From: Macrostomum hystrix | Taxonomy: Eukaryota; Platyhelminthes; Macrostomidae | Assembly (NCBI GenBank): GCA_950097015.1 | Contig: CATNEN010000025.1 | Span: 8,040,001-8,104,000 of the forward strand | DNA: 64,000 nucleotides | Direction of reading: 5' to 3' | In this document: in pieces, positions 1 through 11,200 of the stretch | How the letters are laid out: every line of letters starts with the position of its first letter | How positions within the stretch are numbered: position 1 is the first letter of the stretch | Notes under the pieces: model-generated | Told to the model about the DNA's origin: nothing | The model's input: only the letters and a program-made list of their open reading frames with translations | The model's database searches: none | Made by a program: the position numbers and the translations under genes

Positions 1-280
1 TGCTCTCGTGTCTAATCTCTCCCGTGTCTCATCTCTCCCGTGTCTCATCTCTCCCGTGTCTAATCTCTCCTGTGTCTCATCTCTCCCGTGTCTAATCTCT
101 CCCGTGTCTAATCTCTCCCGTGTCTGATCTCTCCCCCGTCTAATCTCTCCCGTGTCTCATCTCTCCCGTGTCTCATCTCTCCCGTGTCTCATCTCTCCCC
201 TGTCTCATCTCTCCCGTGTCTCATCTCTCTCGTGTATCATCTTTCTGTGTCTCATCTCTCCCCTATCTCATATTTATACA
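1..280. repeat. 16-bp minisatellite (left-truncated)
   Basis: Tandem copies of a 16-bp unit, TCTCATCTCTCCCGTG, with CTCAT/CTAAT variants. The array is cut by the left edge and decays after about position 265. The small open frame across it (184-378) is a by-product of the repeat. Confidence 0.9.
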
Positions 281-2739
281 GTCAATGCGTAAAGGTTCTC
301 TCTTTGGCCTGCCAGCAAATAAGTTTGCCTACCCCTGGTATATATGATTATCTGGACATTTCATTTTGTTATACTTAGCTAGGCCCAAGCTAGTTCTATA
401 TAGGCTATGAAACTGAACAAATTTCATGTAGCAATAACTTTAAAACATTAGTTTTTATTTTGAAAAAAATTAATGAGAGATGGCCCAAAACGCAAATTGG
501 TGGTTACCAAAAACCTAAAATAAAATATGTACCCTCAATATTAAAATTCTGCATATTATTTTTAATAAAATTAACAGCAAATAAAAAACTATAGTTAAAT
601 TATAGCCAATACAATAGCCAATAGCTAGTAAACCATTAGTCATTACCCTTGACCACTCCCTAGCTGTGGTAGTCTTGTGTGGTGGTCTTGGTCCTGTAAC
701 CATAAAAATCACAATTTGGGCAATTTATATTTAGCATTTTTCAATGATACTTATGGTCTTTGTATTAGGTAGGGCCTTAGCTAATGAAATAGCTATTAAT
801 GTTGGCAGTTGTTATTTGTAGGTCTACAGTGACCATACAAATAACAAAATGGCTATTCATATGGTAACAATGATATGGTAACAATGATAAAAAAAATCAC
901 AATATAACCAATGTACAACAAAAATTGTTGTCAAAGTTTGCCCATTAAAATTGTTGAAATTTAAGTGTTAGGGATAGAGGCAGAATTAATCGAAAGTTGG
1001 ATACTTCCATGTCACTATGTTGTCATGGTCTTAGCCCAGCTGTGTCAATTTTTTAAACTTATATCCCAGATGCAATGCAGGCATGAGTTTGAAAGTCAAC
1101 TTATTTTCTTTCAATGTGACACAAATAATTATTCTGGCAATAGATATGGTGTGGTGAAGACAACAAATAATATTTAATAATTACCTAAGAAAGTCAAATT
1201 ATGAATAAAATGCATGTCAAACAACAGTTAAGCCCAAAATAACAAAAACTGTTTTAGCAGTATTGTATCATAACATTTTTTAGTTTGTAGTTGTTTTTGT
1301 ATGAGTACTCACCATATGAATAAACATTTTGCTATTTGTAGTCACCATAAGATTAGCTGTTTGTTATTTGCTATTTATAACATATAACCTATAGGAAATA
1401 ATTATATACAAGCCATTCAGCAATTTAAATTTTATCTTGATTCATTTTAGGTTCTGACAACTTCAATTTTTTACTATGAAATATAGATTGCCATGCAAAC
1501 AGTTTACTTAGAACATACATGCGCAACACCCGGCCGACCTGGCCGAACCGGCCGGGTGAAACGAAGGCCAAGCAAGGTAAGTCGCAAAAACCAATCGACC
1601 AAGCACAAAAAATCATAGGGGGGACCAAGGGACAAAAAAGGTAGGCGTGAAGAAAAGGAAAAAGGGGAGAGAAAAAGAGAGCAAACTAAGTCGTAAATAG
1701 AGCAATGAAATGAACAAGTCGCAAATGAGAGCAAAAACTAAGTCGCACGGCCAGCTAAGATTTGGGACGTTGCGCATGTATGACTTAGAATGGAAATATA
1801 TATGTCCAGATTATATCCTGATAAAATAACCAAATTCTATGCAAAATAGCCTAGTTTTCTGCTACAAATATTGACTATAAATTAAGGTTCATTTATTTTG
1901 GCAGGTGTATGCTAGCTTAGTGGCTAAACTGATGCCCTTGTCATGGACATCGACATGTTAGCTAATTTAAACGTACTAAAATATTTTATGGACAAAAATA
2001 TGAAGTGTATCTATCGATATGTGATTATAAATACTTACTTCATTATTTTCCTTGTCTTGTTGTACAAAACTAGAAGCAAATGCTCTTTGCTTTTTCGCTT
2101 TTTTTGTCTCTTCCTAAACTAGAGTGTGAAGTAGTTTTTAATAGTGAAGACAAAAAACAAGGATATGTGCTAGTACTAGAAAAAATAAGTAAAGGAAGCT
2201 AATTTCTTTCGTTACTGTGCGTACGAATAACTTAGTATTTTGACAACCAGAGTACAGTTTTCATGATTGAGTTTATGAACTTATAAGTGACTAATCGTGT
2301 ACATATCTAATAAATTTCGTGACTCAATCCGTTAATATTAAAATAGGTAGAAATACATACGAATTCCATCGCAAAACAATTAAAAGCAATAAAAAAACGC
2401 TACATAGCATATAATATTGTTTTCGTTTTGTTCTAAAATAAAAATTTTATTTCTTTTGGTAACACTACCTTAACTTTTGATTTATTAGCTATAAAAAAAT
2501 TATAATAAGTCCGGACCTCCCTTGACGCTGATTTGGCACATTTATTGTCCCGAAAGTAGCAAGGTTATTTATTCCTTTTCTCGCATTTAACCTTCCAATT
2601 CACAAATTAACTGATCAAAATACTTTGATGTAGTGTATTTTGTAGTGTCAGCTTGTTTGTCCTTCTGTCCCCCGTGTTATTTATTATTCTGAGTTATTTC
2701 TCGGTTGTCGCGTGAATTATTTTAGGCGCGCATTTTTTA
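281..2739. other. AT-rich intergenic DNA, no gene recognised
   Basis: Only short chance ORFs, no conserved protein, no splice-linked exon set. One GC-rich patch interrupts it: a 9-bp inverted repeat (CACCCGGCC at 1527-1535, its complement at 1550-1558, 14-nt loop) that could form a hairpin. Around 1680-1750 the phrase AAGTCGCA recurs three times without forming a regular array. Confidence 0.6.
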
Positions 2740-3420
2740 GCTAAGAGTCACTCACGCCCAGCCGGGCCGGACCAGCCGGGGGAGCGGACGCCACCACCAC
2801 ACGAGCGCTATCCCTGGGCTACAGTCTCGGCCAATCAGCGAGCGACCCGGCCTCACTACCTGTCTAGCCTCGGCAAGAAGCCACCCCGGGGCTCAGGACC
2901 GCGGCCGCGAGTCTACTATGATTTGTCACCTTGGCTCAAGCAACAGGCGGGCATACACCTCGTCGATCGATCTAATTTGGGGTTAAAATAACCCTATAAA
3001 AGAAAGCGTCTTTTTGCAGTGACTTTTTATCTCTTTCCGCAATCCACCTCACTACGTGAGAACACGGACTACTCAAGTAGAACTATCTACTAGTGGTCCT
3101 TGCGTGAGAAGCATGTGCAAGCAAGTCCACTTTGTTTTGTCCCGCCCCGCCCCGACCACACTCCGCTTGTTCAGTTGGGTAGCTTTCGGCACTACGCGTC
3201 TTGGGAGTGCGCCGCTGACAAGGCAGGTCTAGATAGGCGCTTGTGATCGAAGTCAGTACGTGCTCTCTTCGGAGTATTCCTTTGTATCAAGTTGAGTAAG
3301 TAAACGAGAATCAAATCAAACCTTATTCTTATATCTAGAGTCGGCGAGTCTACGAGAGTCTACGAGATTACGAGTTGGTAATAAACGCTGAATTTAGTAA
3401 AAAGCGACTTGAAGTTGCAA
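2740..3420 (+). promoter_or_regulatory. GC-rich block with TATA box and AATAAA; promoter or solo LTR candidate
   Basis: An abrupt GC-rich stretch (about 2750-2910) is followed by TATAAAAG at 2995-3002 and, about 380 nt later, AATAAA at 3380-3385. No coding region follows. TATA, then a few hundred bases, then a polyadenylation signal is what an LTR looks like, but I could not define terminal TG/CA ends or a target-site duplication. It could equally be a promoter of a non-coding transcript. Confidence 0.25.
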
Positions 3421-3584
3421 GTTTAAGTTTCAGTAAATACTTAGAAATGTAAATTTGCACCAAAATAATGAAAATGATGCTGTGATGCAGAATTTTATTT
3501 TTAATCCTCGCAAAAGAGACGAAAAAATTATTAAACTCATTAAGCACAAACGAGAAAATTGTAACTTATCTTCTTTGTTCATTA

Positions 3585-3905
3585 ATAACTAATAATTAAT
3601 AATAATAATTGATTACACCTGTCCGATTGGGCCAGATGTGCAGCTGACAGCACAGCCGCAGCTATTGCGCGGCGCATCTGAAGGCTGCGTACAGCTGTTC
3701 AGTCCATGGACTGGGGGGACGCCACACCCACCTTCAATTATCCCAGCTAATGCTGGTGCCCATTTAACAGCTGGGTGAACTGAAGCAATGCAGAGTTAAG
3801 TGTCTTGCTAAAGGACACAAATTGTTCCAGTGAAGTCAGGAATCGAACCCCCGACCTTCAAGTTGTGAGTCCTACGCTCTAACCACAAGGCTACAACCTC
3901 TGTTC
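3585..3905 (-). mobile_element. tRNA-derived SINE, family A, copy 1
   Basis: On the minus strand the element begins with a tRNA-like head containing an A-box-like TAGCCTTGTGGTTAGAGCG and a perfect B box GGTTCGATTCC (internal Pol III promoter). A unique body follows (ACTTAACTCTGCATTGC, CCAGCATTAGCTGGG, CAGTCCATGGACTG) and an (ATT)n tail at 3586-3611. A second copy with the same order of segments lies at 33476-33735 on the plus strand, which confirms a dispersed element rather than a functional tRNA gene. Confidence 0.85.
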
Positions 3906-4204
3906 AATAATTAGGTCAACACCCCAACAGTAGGACTTTCAGTGGTCTAATATATACTTATAAAGCAAAACAAATGACGGCCTGATTGAACCAAAAAGCC
4001 ATGCAAAAATGAGTAAGTAATTTGGAATTGAATTCATTTTACGCATCGCACCTATCTTCGCTCAGTGCCTTAATCATATTGACATTAAGCTAACATGTTT
4101 GATTGTTTTTTGTTACTTTTCACGACAAAACATTGAGAAAAAAATAAGATTTAAAAATTGATAGGAAAGTTCCCAAATCGGTAGAGACTGCATAGTAGAC
4201 TGGT

Positions 4205-4722
4205 GGCCAATAGACTGATAGACTGATGGACTGGGAGACTGGTAGACTGGTAGACTGGGAGACTGGTAGACTGGGAGACTGGTAGACTGGGAGACTGGTA
4301 GACTGGGAGACTGGTAGACTGGGAGACTGGTAGACTGGGAGACTGGTAGACTGGGAGACTGGGAGACTGGGAGACTGGGAGACTAGTAGACTGGTAGACT
4401 GGTAGACTGGGAGACTGGGAGACTGGGAGACTGGGAGACTGGTAGACTGGGAGACTGGGAGACTGGTAGACTGGGAGACTAGTAGACTGGGAGACTGGTA
4501 GACTGGGAGACTGGTAGACTGGGAGACTGGTAGACTGGGAGACTGGTAGACTGGGAGACTGGTAGACTGGGAGACTGGGAGACTGGGAGACTGGGAGACT
4601 AGTAGACTGGTAGACTGGTAGACTGGGAGACTGGGAGACTGGGAGACTGGGAGACTGGTAGACTGGGAGACTGGGAGACTGGTAGACTGGTAGACTTGAG
4701 ACTGTTAAGACTGGGAGACTAG
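4205..4722. repeat. 9/18-bp minisatellite
   Basis: Alternating GAGACTGGG and TAGACTGGT nonamers, about 57 copies. It lies just beyond the 3' end of the mGluR coding sequence on the minus strand, so it is in the 3' UTR or the downstream flank. The 200-codon minus-strand frame (SPSLPVYQ-type) across it has no support beyond repeat periodicity. Confidence 0.9.
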
Positions 4723-4837
4723 ACACGCAAAAATTGTTTAGACAATTCGACATTCACGAGATACAAAGATCATACTCTAACGCTCAAGATAAAAAGTGCA
4801 ATTACACTCTAGGGGGTTAAGCGGGAGGAGGGCATCT

Positions 4838-5241
4838 TTAAACGAAGCCATCTTCGTATTTAAAGTTCGAGCTATCTCCACAGTCTGAGTTTGAGCCGCC
4901 ACCGTCGCTTCCAACGCCGCCGCCGCCGCCGTTATTGTCCAATGCCGTCAGCTGCAGAATCGGTGAAGACGGCGGACAATGCGATTCCATGATGGCTGAA
5001 GTAATCTGCTTCTCCTGGTGCGGCTGCCTCTCTGGCACTCGAACTATGCACCTCATCCGGAACTGATCGGCAGCTTCGTCGCTATCGTCGGCGCAGCTAA
5101 TATCGCCGACGGAAGCGGCGCTCAGACTAACCAGCGCCCGGTCGTTCTCAATCACGGCATTGTTGGTGTCGGCGTCGTCCAGTCTGTAGAGTTGAGACGG
5201 CAGCCGGGTGGTTGAGCACGAATCGATTGAGGCGGCTTCTT
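4838..5241 (-). CDS. mGluR: mGluR exon 5: cytoplasmic C-terminal tail
   Basis: Acceptor TTCCTTGCAG|AAGAAG, phase 1, stop at 4838. About 133 residues, Ser/Asp-rich with a Gly run, ending YEDGFV. No domain is recognised; tails are poorly conserved in this family. Assignment rests on matching phase, strand, spacing and open frame directly downstream of exon 4. Confidence 0.75.
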
Positions 5242-8200
5242 CTGCAAGGAACATTTTTTAGAAAGTTGTTAATTTTTTGTGTTTTCATCCATTCCAGTTG
5301 ACGTTTTTGAACAGGTAGTGATAGGCTTGTCTAATTAGCGTGAGAACAGGTGATAAGGAATGTCTAATTAGCGTGAGAACTGGTGATAAGGCTTGTTTCA
5401 TTAGCGTGAGAACAGGTGACTGGCTTGTCTCATTAGCGTGAGAACAGGTGATAAGGAATGTCTAATTAGCGTGAGAACTGGTGATAAGGCTTGTTTCATT
5501 AGCGTGAGAACAGGTGACTGGCTTGTCTCATTAGCGTGAGAACAGGTGATAAGGAATGTCTAATTAGCGTGAGAACTGGTGATAAGGAATGTTTCATTAG
5601 CGTGAGAACAGATGATAGGCTTGTCTCATGAGCGTGAGAACAGGTGATAGGCTTGTCTAATTAGCGTGAGAACTGGTGATAGGCTTGTCTCATTAGCGTG
5701 AGAACTGGTGATTAGCTTGTCTAATTAGCGTGAGAACAGGTGATAAGGAATGTCTAATTAGCGTGAGAACTGGTGATAGGCTTGTTTCATTAGCGTGAGA
5801 ACAGGTGATAAGGAATGTCTAATTAGCGTGAGAACTGGTGATAGGCTTGTTTCATTAGCGTGAGAACAGGTGATAAGGAATGTCTAATTAGTGTGAGAAC
5901 AGGTGATAAGGAATGTTTCATTAGCGTGAGAACAGATGATAGGCTTGTCAAATTAGCGTGAGAACAGGTGATAGGCTTGTCTAATTAGCGTGAAACTGGT
6001 GATAGACTTGTCTCATTAGCGTGAGAACAGGTGATAAGGAATGTCTAATTAGTGTGAGAACAGGTGATAAGGAATGTTTCATTAGCGTGAGAACAGATGA
6101 TAGGCTTGTCAAATTAGCGTGAGAACAGGTGATAGGCTTGTCTCATTAGCGTGAGAACAGGTGATAGGCTTGTCTAATTAGCGTGAAACTGGTGATAGAC
6201 TTGTCTCATTAGCGTGAGAACAGGTGATAGGCTTGTCTGATTAACGTGAGAACAGGTGACTGGCTTGTCTCATTAGCGTGAGAACAGGTAATAGGTTTGT
6301 CTCATTTGTGTGAGAACAGGTGATAGTTATCAAATTTTGTTCAGAACAGGTATAGGCCTTTGAAATTAGATTTAGCTAAAGTGACAATAAGCAGAGAAAA
6401 TAACAGGTAATACACTTTGTGGGTCAAACGAGACCCAAGGCAGTTATGAAAATTGATCCTCACTGTGATTGGCGTTGGTGTAGCTGCCACCACTACTAGA
6501 CGGCTGCTTCTTGTAGTGATTTGAGTTCATTGTCAGCTTGCGCACATTCTTCTCCGGTTGAAAGAAGATTATATACAGCTTTGGGGTAAACAAGCACACC
6601 AGAGCCACCGAGGCTGATAAGGAGATGCTCACGCACTGTGTTGTTATTTGTACCTGGTAAGGTAGACGCGAAATAAGAAGTGCATCGTGGAGTGGTGTGT
6701 TTGCTGAGGTGAGTACATCAGTACATCATTGCTGAGGTGAGTGCATGATCTTGTGAGTACATAGAAGGATGATCTTGTGAGTACAGTGAAGGATGATCTT
6801 GTGAGTACAGTGAAGGATGATCTTGTGAGTACAGTGAAGGATGATCTTGTGAGTACAGTGAAGGATGATCTTGTGAGTACAGTGAAGGATGATCTTGTGA
6901 GTACAGTGAAGGATGATCTTGTGAGTACAGTGAAGAATGATCTTGTGAGTACAGTGAAGGATGATCTTGTGAGTACAGTGAAGGATGATCTTGTGAGTAC
7001 AGTGAAGGATGATCTTGTGAGTACAGTGAAGGATGATCTTGTGAGTACAGTGAAGGATGATCTTGTGAGTACAGTGAAGGATGATCTTGTGAGTACATAG
7101 AAGGATGATCTTGTGAGTACATTGAAGGATGATCTTGTGAGCACATAGAAGGATGGGCTTGTGAGTACATTTAAGGATGATCTTGTGAGTACAGTGAAGG
7201 ATAATCTTGTGAGTACAGTGAAGGATGATCTTGTGAGTACATTTAAGGATGATCCTGTGAGTTCATAGAAGTATGATCTTGTGAGTACAGTGAAGGATGA
7301 TCTTGTGAGTACAGTGAAGGATAATCTTGTGAGTACAGTGAAGTATGATCTTGTGAGTACAGTGAAGGATAATCTTGTGAGTACAGTGAAGGATAATCTT
7401 GTGAGTACAGTGAAGGATGATCTTGTGAGTACAGTGAAGGATGATCTTGTGAGTTCATAGAAGTATGATCTTGTGAGTACAGTGAAGGATGATCTTGTGA
7501 GTACAGTGAAGGATGATCTTGTGAGTACCTCATACGACGAATGAGTTCCATAGTACAACGGCACGAAGGCTAGCCAAATGATGCAGGTTGTGTACATTGT
7601 GAAGCCGATAAATTTCGACTCGTTGAAATTCTCCGGAATGCGTCTAGTCTTGATGGCATAATAGGTGCAGATCATAATTAGGATGACATTGTAGAGCAGG
7701 GATACTAGAAATGATTTATCGTCAATGCGGCATCGCAGGATGGCTTCCAGTCGTTGGGGATGATAAATTCTGGTGCCAGGATGACTCAGCACCAGCCAGA
7801 TGAGGGTGCTGACCAGCTGGACGCTGATAAGTGCTCCGCCAATCAGCAGCTGGGAGCGGGGCGAGATGAATGGCGGCCGTTTGGCGCTTCGGCTGGCGGC
7901 GTCGAAGATTCGGGCAATCCGATTGGTCTTCGTCAGCAGGGAGGCGTAGATGACGGCGAAGCCTAGGCCGATGCCGATTCGCTGCAAGGCGCAGGTGAAC
8001 GCGCTTGGCTTAGTGATGAGCAGGAAGGTCATGAGGTAGCAGATTAGGCAACCAGTCAGCAGCAGGTAGCTCAGCTCGCGACCTGAGGCCTTCACTAGTG
8101 GGGTCTCATTGTAGCGCATGAAGGTGACAATCACGAAGCAGGTGGCCATAATGCCAACAGCGCTAAGAATCATTGGGACTATGGAATACCAGCTGCTCCA

Positions 8201-11200
8201 CTGCATGTAGTGAATCTGCGGATGAGGAGATAGCGGGTGAGTTCATGCATGAGTTCATGAGTGAGTTCATGCATGAGTTCATGAGTGAGTTCATGTGGTG
8301 AGTTCATGAGTGAGTTCATGTGGTGAGTTCATGAGTGAGTTCATGTGGTGAGTTCATGAGTGAGTTCATGTGGTGAGTTCATGAGTGAGTTCATGAGTGA
8401 CTTCATGAGTGAGTAGTTCGTGTGTGAGTTCATGAGTGAGTTCATGAGTGAGTTCATGTGTGAGTTCATGTGGTGAGTTCATGAGTGAGTTCATGAGTGA
8501 GTTCATGAGTGACTTCATGAGTGAGTAGTTCGTGTGTGAGTTCATGAGTGAGTTCATGAGTGAGTTCATGAGTGAGTTCATGAGTGAGTAGTTCATGAGT
8601 GAGTTCATGAGTGAGTAGTTCATGTGTGAGTTCATGAGTGAGTTCATGAGTGAGTTGATGAGTGAGTTCATGATTTAGTTCATGAGTGAGTTCATGAGTG
8701 AGTTCATGAGTGAGTAGTTCATGTGTGAGTTCATGAGTGAGTTCATGAGTGAGTTCATGAGTGAGTTCATGTGTGAGTTCATGAGTGAGTAAGAATTTAT
8801 TTATCGCACCAAAACACTCTACTACTGGCAGTATGTCCAACACTCGCACAGATTTCTTGGAAGGAAAACAGTGTTGTCGAATGTCTTTTGAGGGAAACTA
8901 TATTTTTTTCTGCTCATTAATTGTTGCAATAGAATACTGTTGCATATTTGACTGGTCTGAAGTCAAGAAAACAACAGGAACAAAGTTTTCTTTTGAAAAA
9001 GGATTAATTATCTTCAGTGGAAATCTGGAAATAGATATTGAGCAACCGGATTGCCACAGGGAAGTGACGAAGGAAGCAGGTCTTGTCAGGGTATGTATAA
9101 AATTCTTTAAACTTGAGCAAGGAAAACATTATTTTACTTTCGCCCAAAGCAAAGTGGAACTGACTTTTATCTGTCAGTGAAATAACAGTACTAAGAACCA
9201 CTGGAGGTATTTGATATACCCCAAGATTTCTACTATTTAGAGCATTGCGAAAGCGCCCTTCGGGGTCCAGACAGGGAAACAGAATGTCGGCTAATTTGAC
9301 ACTTGCCAATCAGCTGGCTAATTAGACTATTGAACTATTGTTCTTATTTTATCCTTACCTGGGCCCTCTCCAAGCCCGAAAATTTTCGCGATGTACTTTT
9401 CATTCAACTTGCCTTCGAATATTCCATTTCGCCTTGTCCAACTGCACATCCCACCCACACACAGCTGAGAGACGTGCCACTTTCTGGCACAAATCCCTTT
9501 CGAGGGGAAAAATCTCCCATCCATCTATCAGTCACGAATTTTGCCCCACCCCATCCATTTTTCCCTCACAATCTTTCGGCATAAATACTTATAGCCTGTA
9601 CCTGACTGCTCATCACAGTTAGTTATGGGACTGCCTCGACAAATGTTGAGTAGAAAGTGAATTTAAATCAAAGTCTGTAAAAGTAATTTCCGTCCTAATC
9701 CAGGTGGCGGATTAGCTGATTGGCGATTGGCAATTTGAGCAAAGACTTTTTCTTACGCGTTTATTCGAAGAAATGACACAATTTCTGTCCCAGCAAAAAT
9801 TGGGACACACTCAAAGCTCTGGTCGATAAAACTCAACCAAGTTAGATCCTTATGTACGAGGTGAACTATCGTATAAACTATTTTTATTCTCCTTTTTTTG
9901 AAAAAGAAAAAAAAATTCGATCAAGGCCAGTTTTGAGTGGGCTTTTTGCCCAGTGTAACAATTAGACTTAGGTATCCAATGACATCATTAGTCAGTTCAA
10001 GCTCTAATACATGCAATTTTTTTAGTACAAGTTTCTATATTTTATTGATTCCCTTTTTTCTGCGTGTTGATCGCACAGCATTGGTGAGATTGTGCGACAT
10101 TGGGAAATCCCATTGGAATTAACAATTGGTTTAGATACTAAAAAGGCTGTATGATTTATTAAGCACTGTCATCTCTTCCACGCCAAGATGAAACCAATTT
10201 TATCCCAAAATTTTATTACCCAACTAGCCATAAACTATCTGAGTAGGGAAATATTATTTGCTTGTAGGATGACTGAAAATCTTCTTGCAAATTGTAGATG
10301 GAAATTTGTTTGACATTTGATTTTGATCTTTCCAGAAGTTTTTGTTAAAAACACAAATCACACTCGACTCGGTCACATCAGGATTTCCGACAGGAACAAA
10401 CCTACTTTGGTAATGAGACCAAAGGGCTTTGAGAAAGTCTGTTCTTTAATCCAATCCAACCCAATATAAGTTAACTCCTGATAATCCAACCCAAGATAAT
10501 CCAATCCAAGATAATCCAACCCAAGATAATCCACAAGATATTCCAATCCAAGATAATCCACAAGATAATCCACAAGATAATCCAACCCAAGATAATCCAA
10601 CCCAAGATAATCCAACCCAAGATAATCCACAAGATAATCCAATCCAAGATAATCCACAAGATATTCCAACCCAAGATAATCCACAAGATAATCCACAAGA
10701 TATTCCAACCCAAGATAATCCAACACAAGATAATCCAACCCAAGATAATCCAACCCAAGATAATCCAACCCAAGATAATCCACAAGATAATCCAATCCAA
10801 GATAATCCACAAGATATTCCAACCCAAGATAATCCACAAGATAATCCACAAGATATTCCAACCCAAGATAATCCACAAGATAATCCAACCCAAGATAATC
10901 CACAAGATAATCCACAAGATATTCCAACCCAAGATAATCCACAAGATAATCCAACCCAAGATAATCCAACCCAAGATAATCCAACCCAAGATAATCCAAT
11001 CCAACCCAAGATAATCCAACCCAAGATAATCCAATCCAACCCAAGATAATCCACAAGATAATCCAACCCAAGATAATCCAACCCAAGATAATCCAACCCA
11101 AGATAATCCAACCCAAGATAATCCAACCCAAGATAATCCAACCCAAGATAATCCAACCCAAGATAATCCAACCCAAGATAATCCAACCCAAGATAATCCA

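Noticed and set aside
3832-3905. Functional tRNA gene
   Set aside because: A and B boxes are present, but the sequence continues into a repeated SINE body, the acceptor stem does not close, and a second copy exists.
4151-4753. 200-codon minus-strand ORF of SPSLPVYQ repeats
   Set aside because: It is entirely the translation of a 9-bp tandem repeat, with no non-repeat domain and no splice support.
6444-6463. mGluR ending after DQFS as the main C-terminus
   Set aside because: The donor CACA|GTGAGG just before it and the phase-matched exon at 4838-5241 make splicing onward more likely; kept only as a possible isoform.
8785-9180. 131-codon plus-strand ORF in mGluR intron 2
   Set aside because: No recognisable similarity, an equally long ORF overlaps on the other strand, and there are no splice-linked partners.
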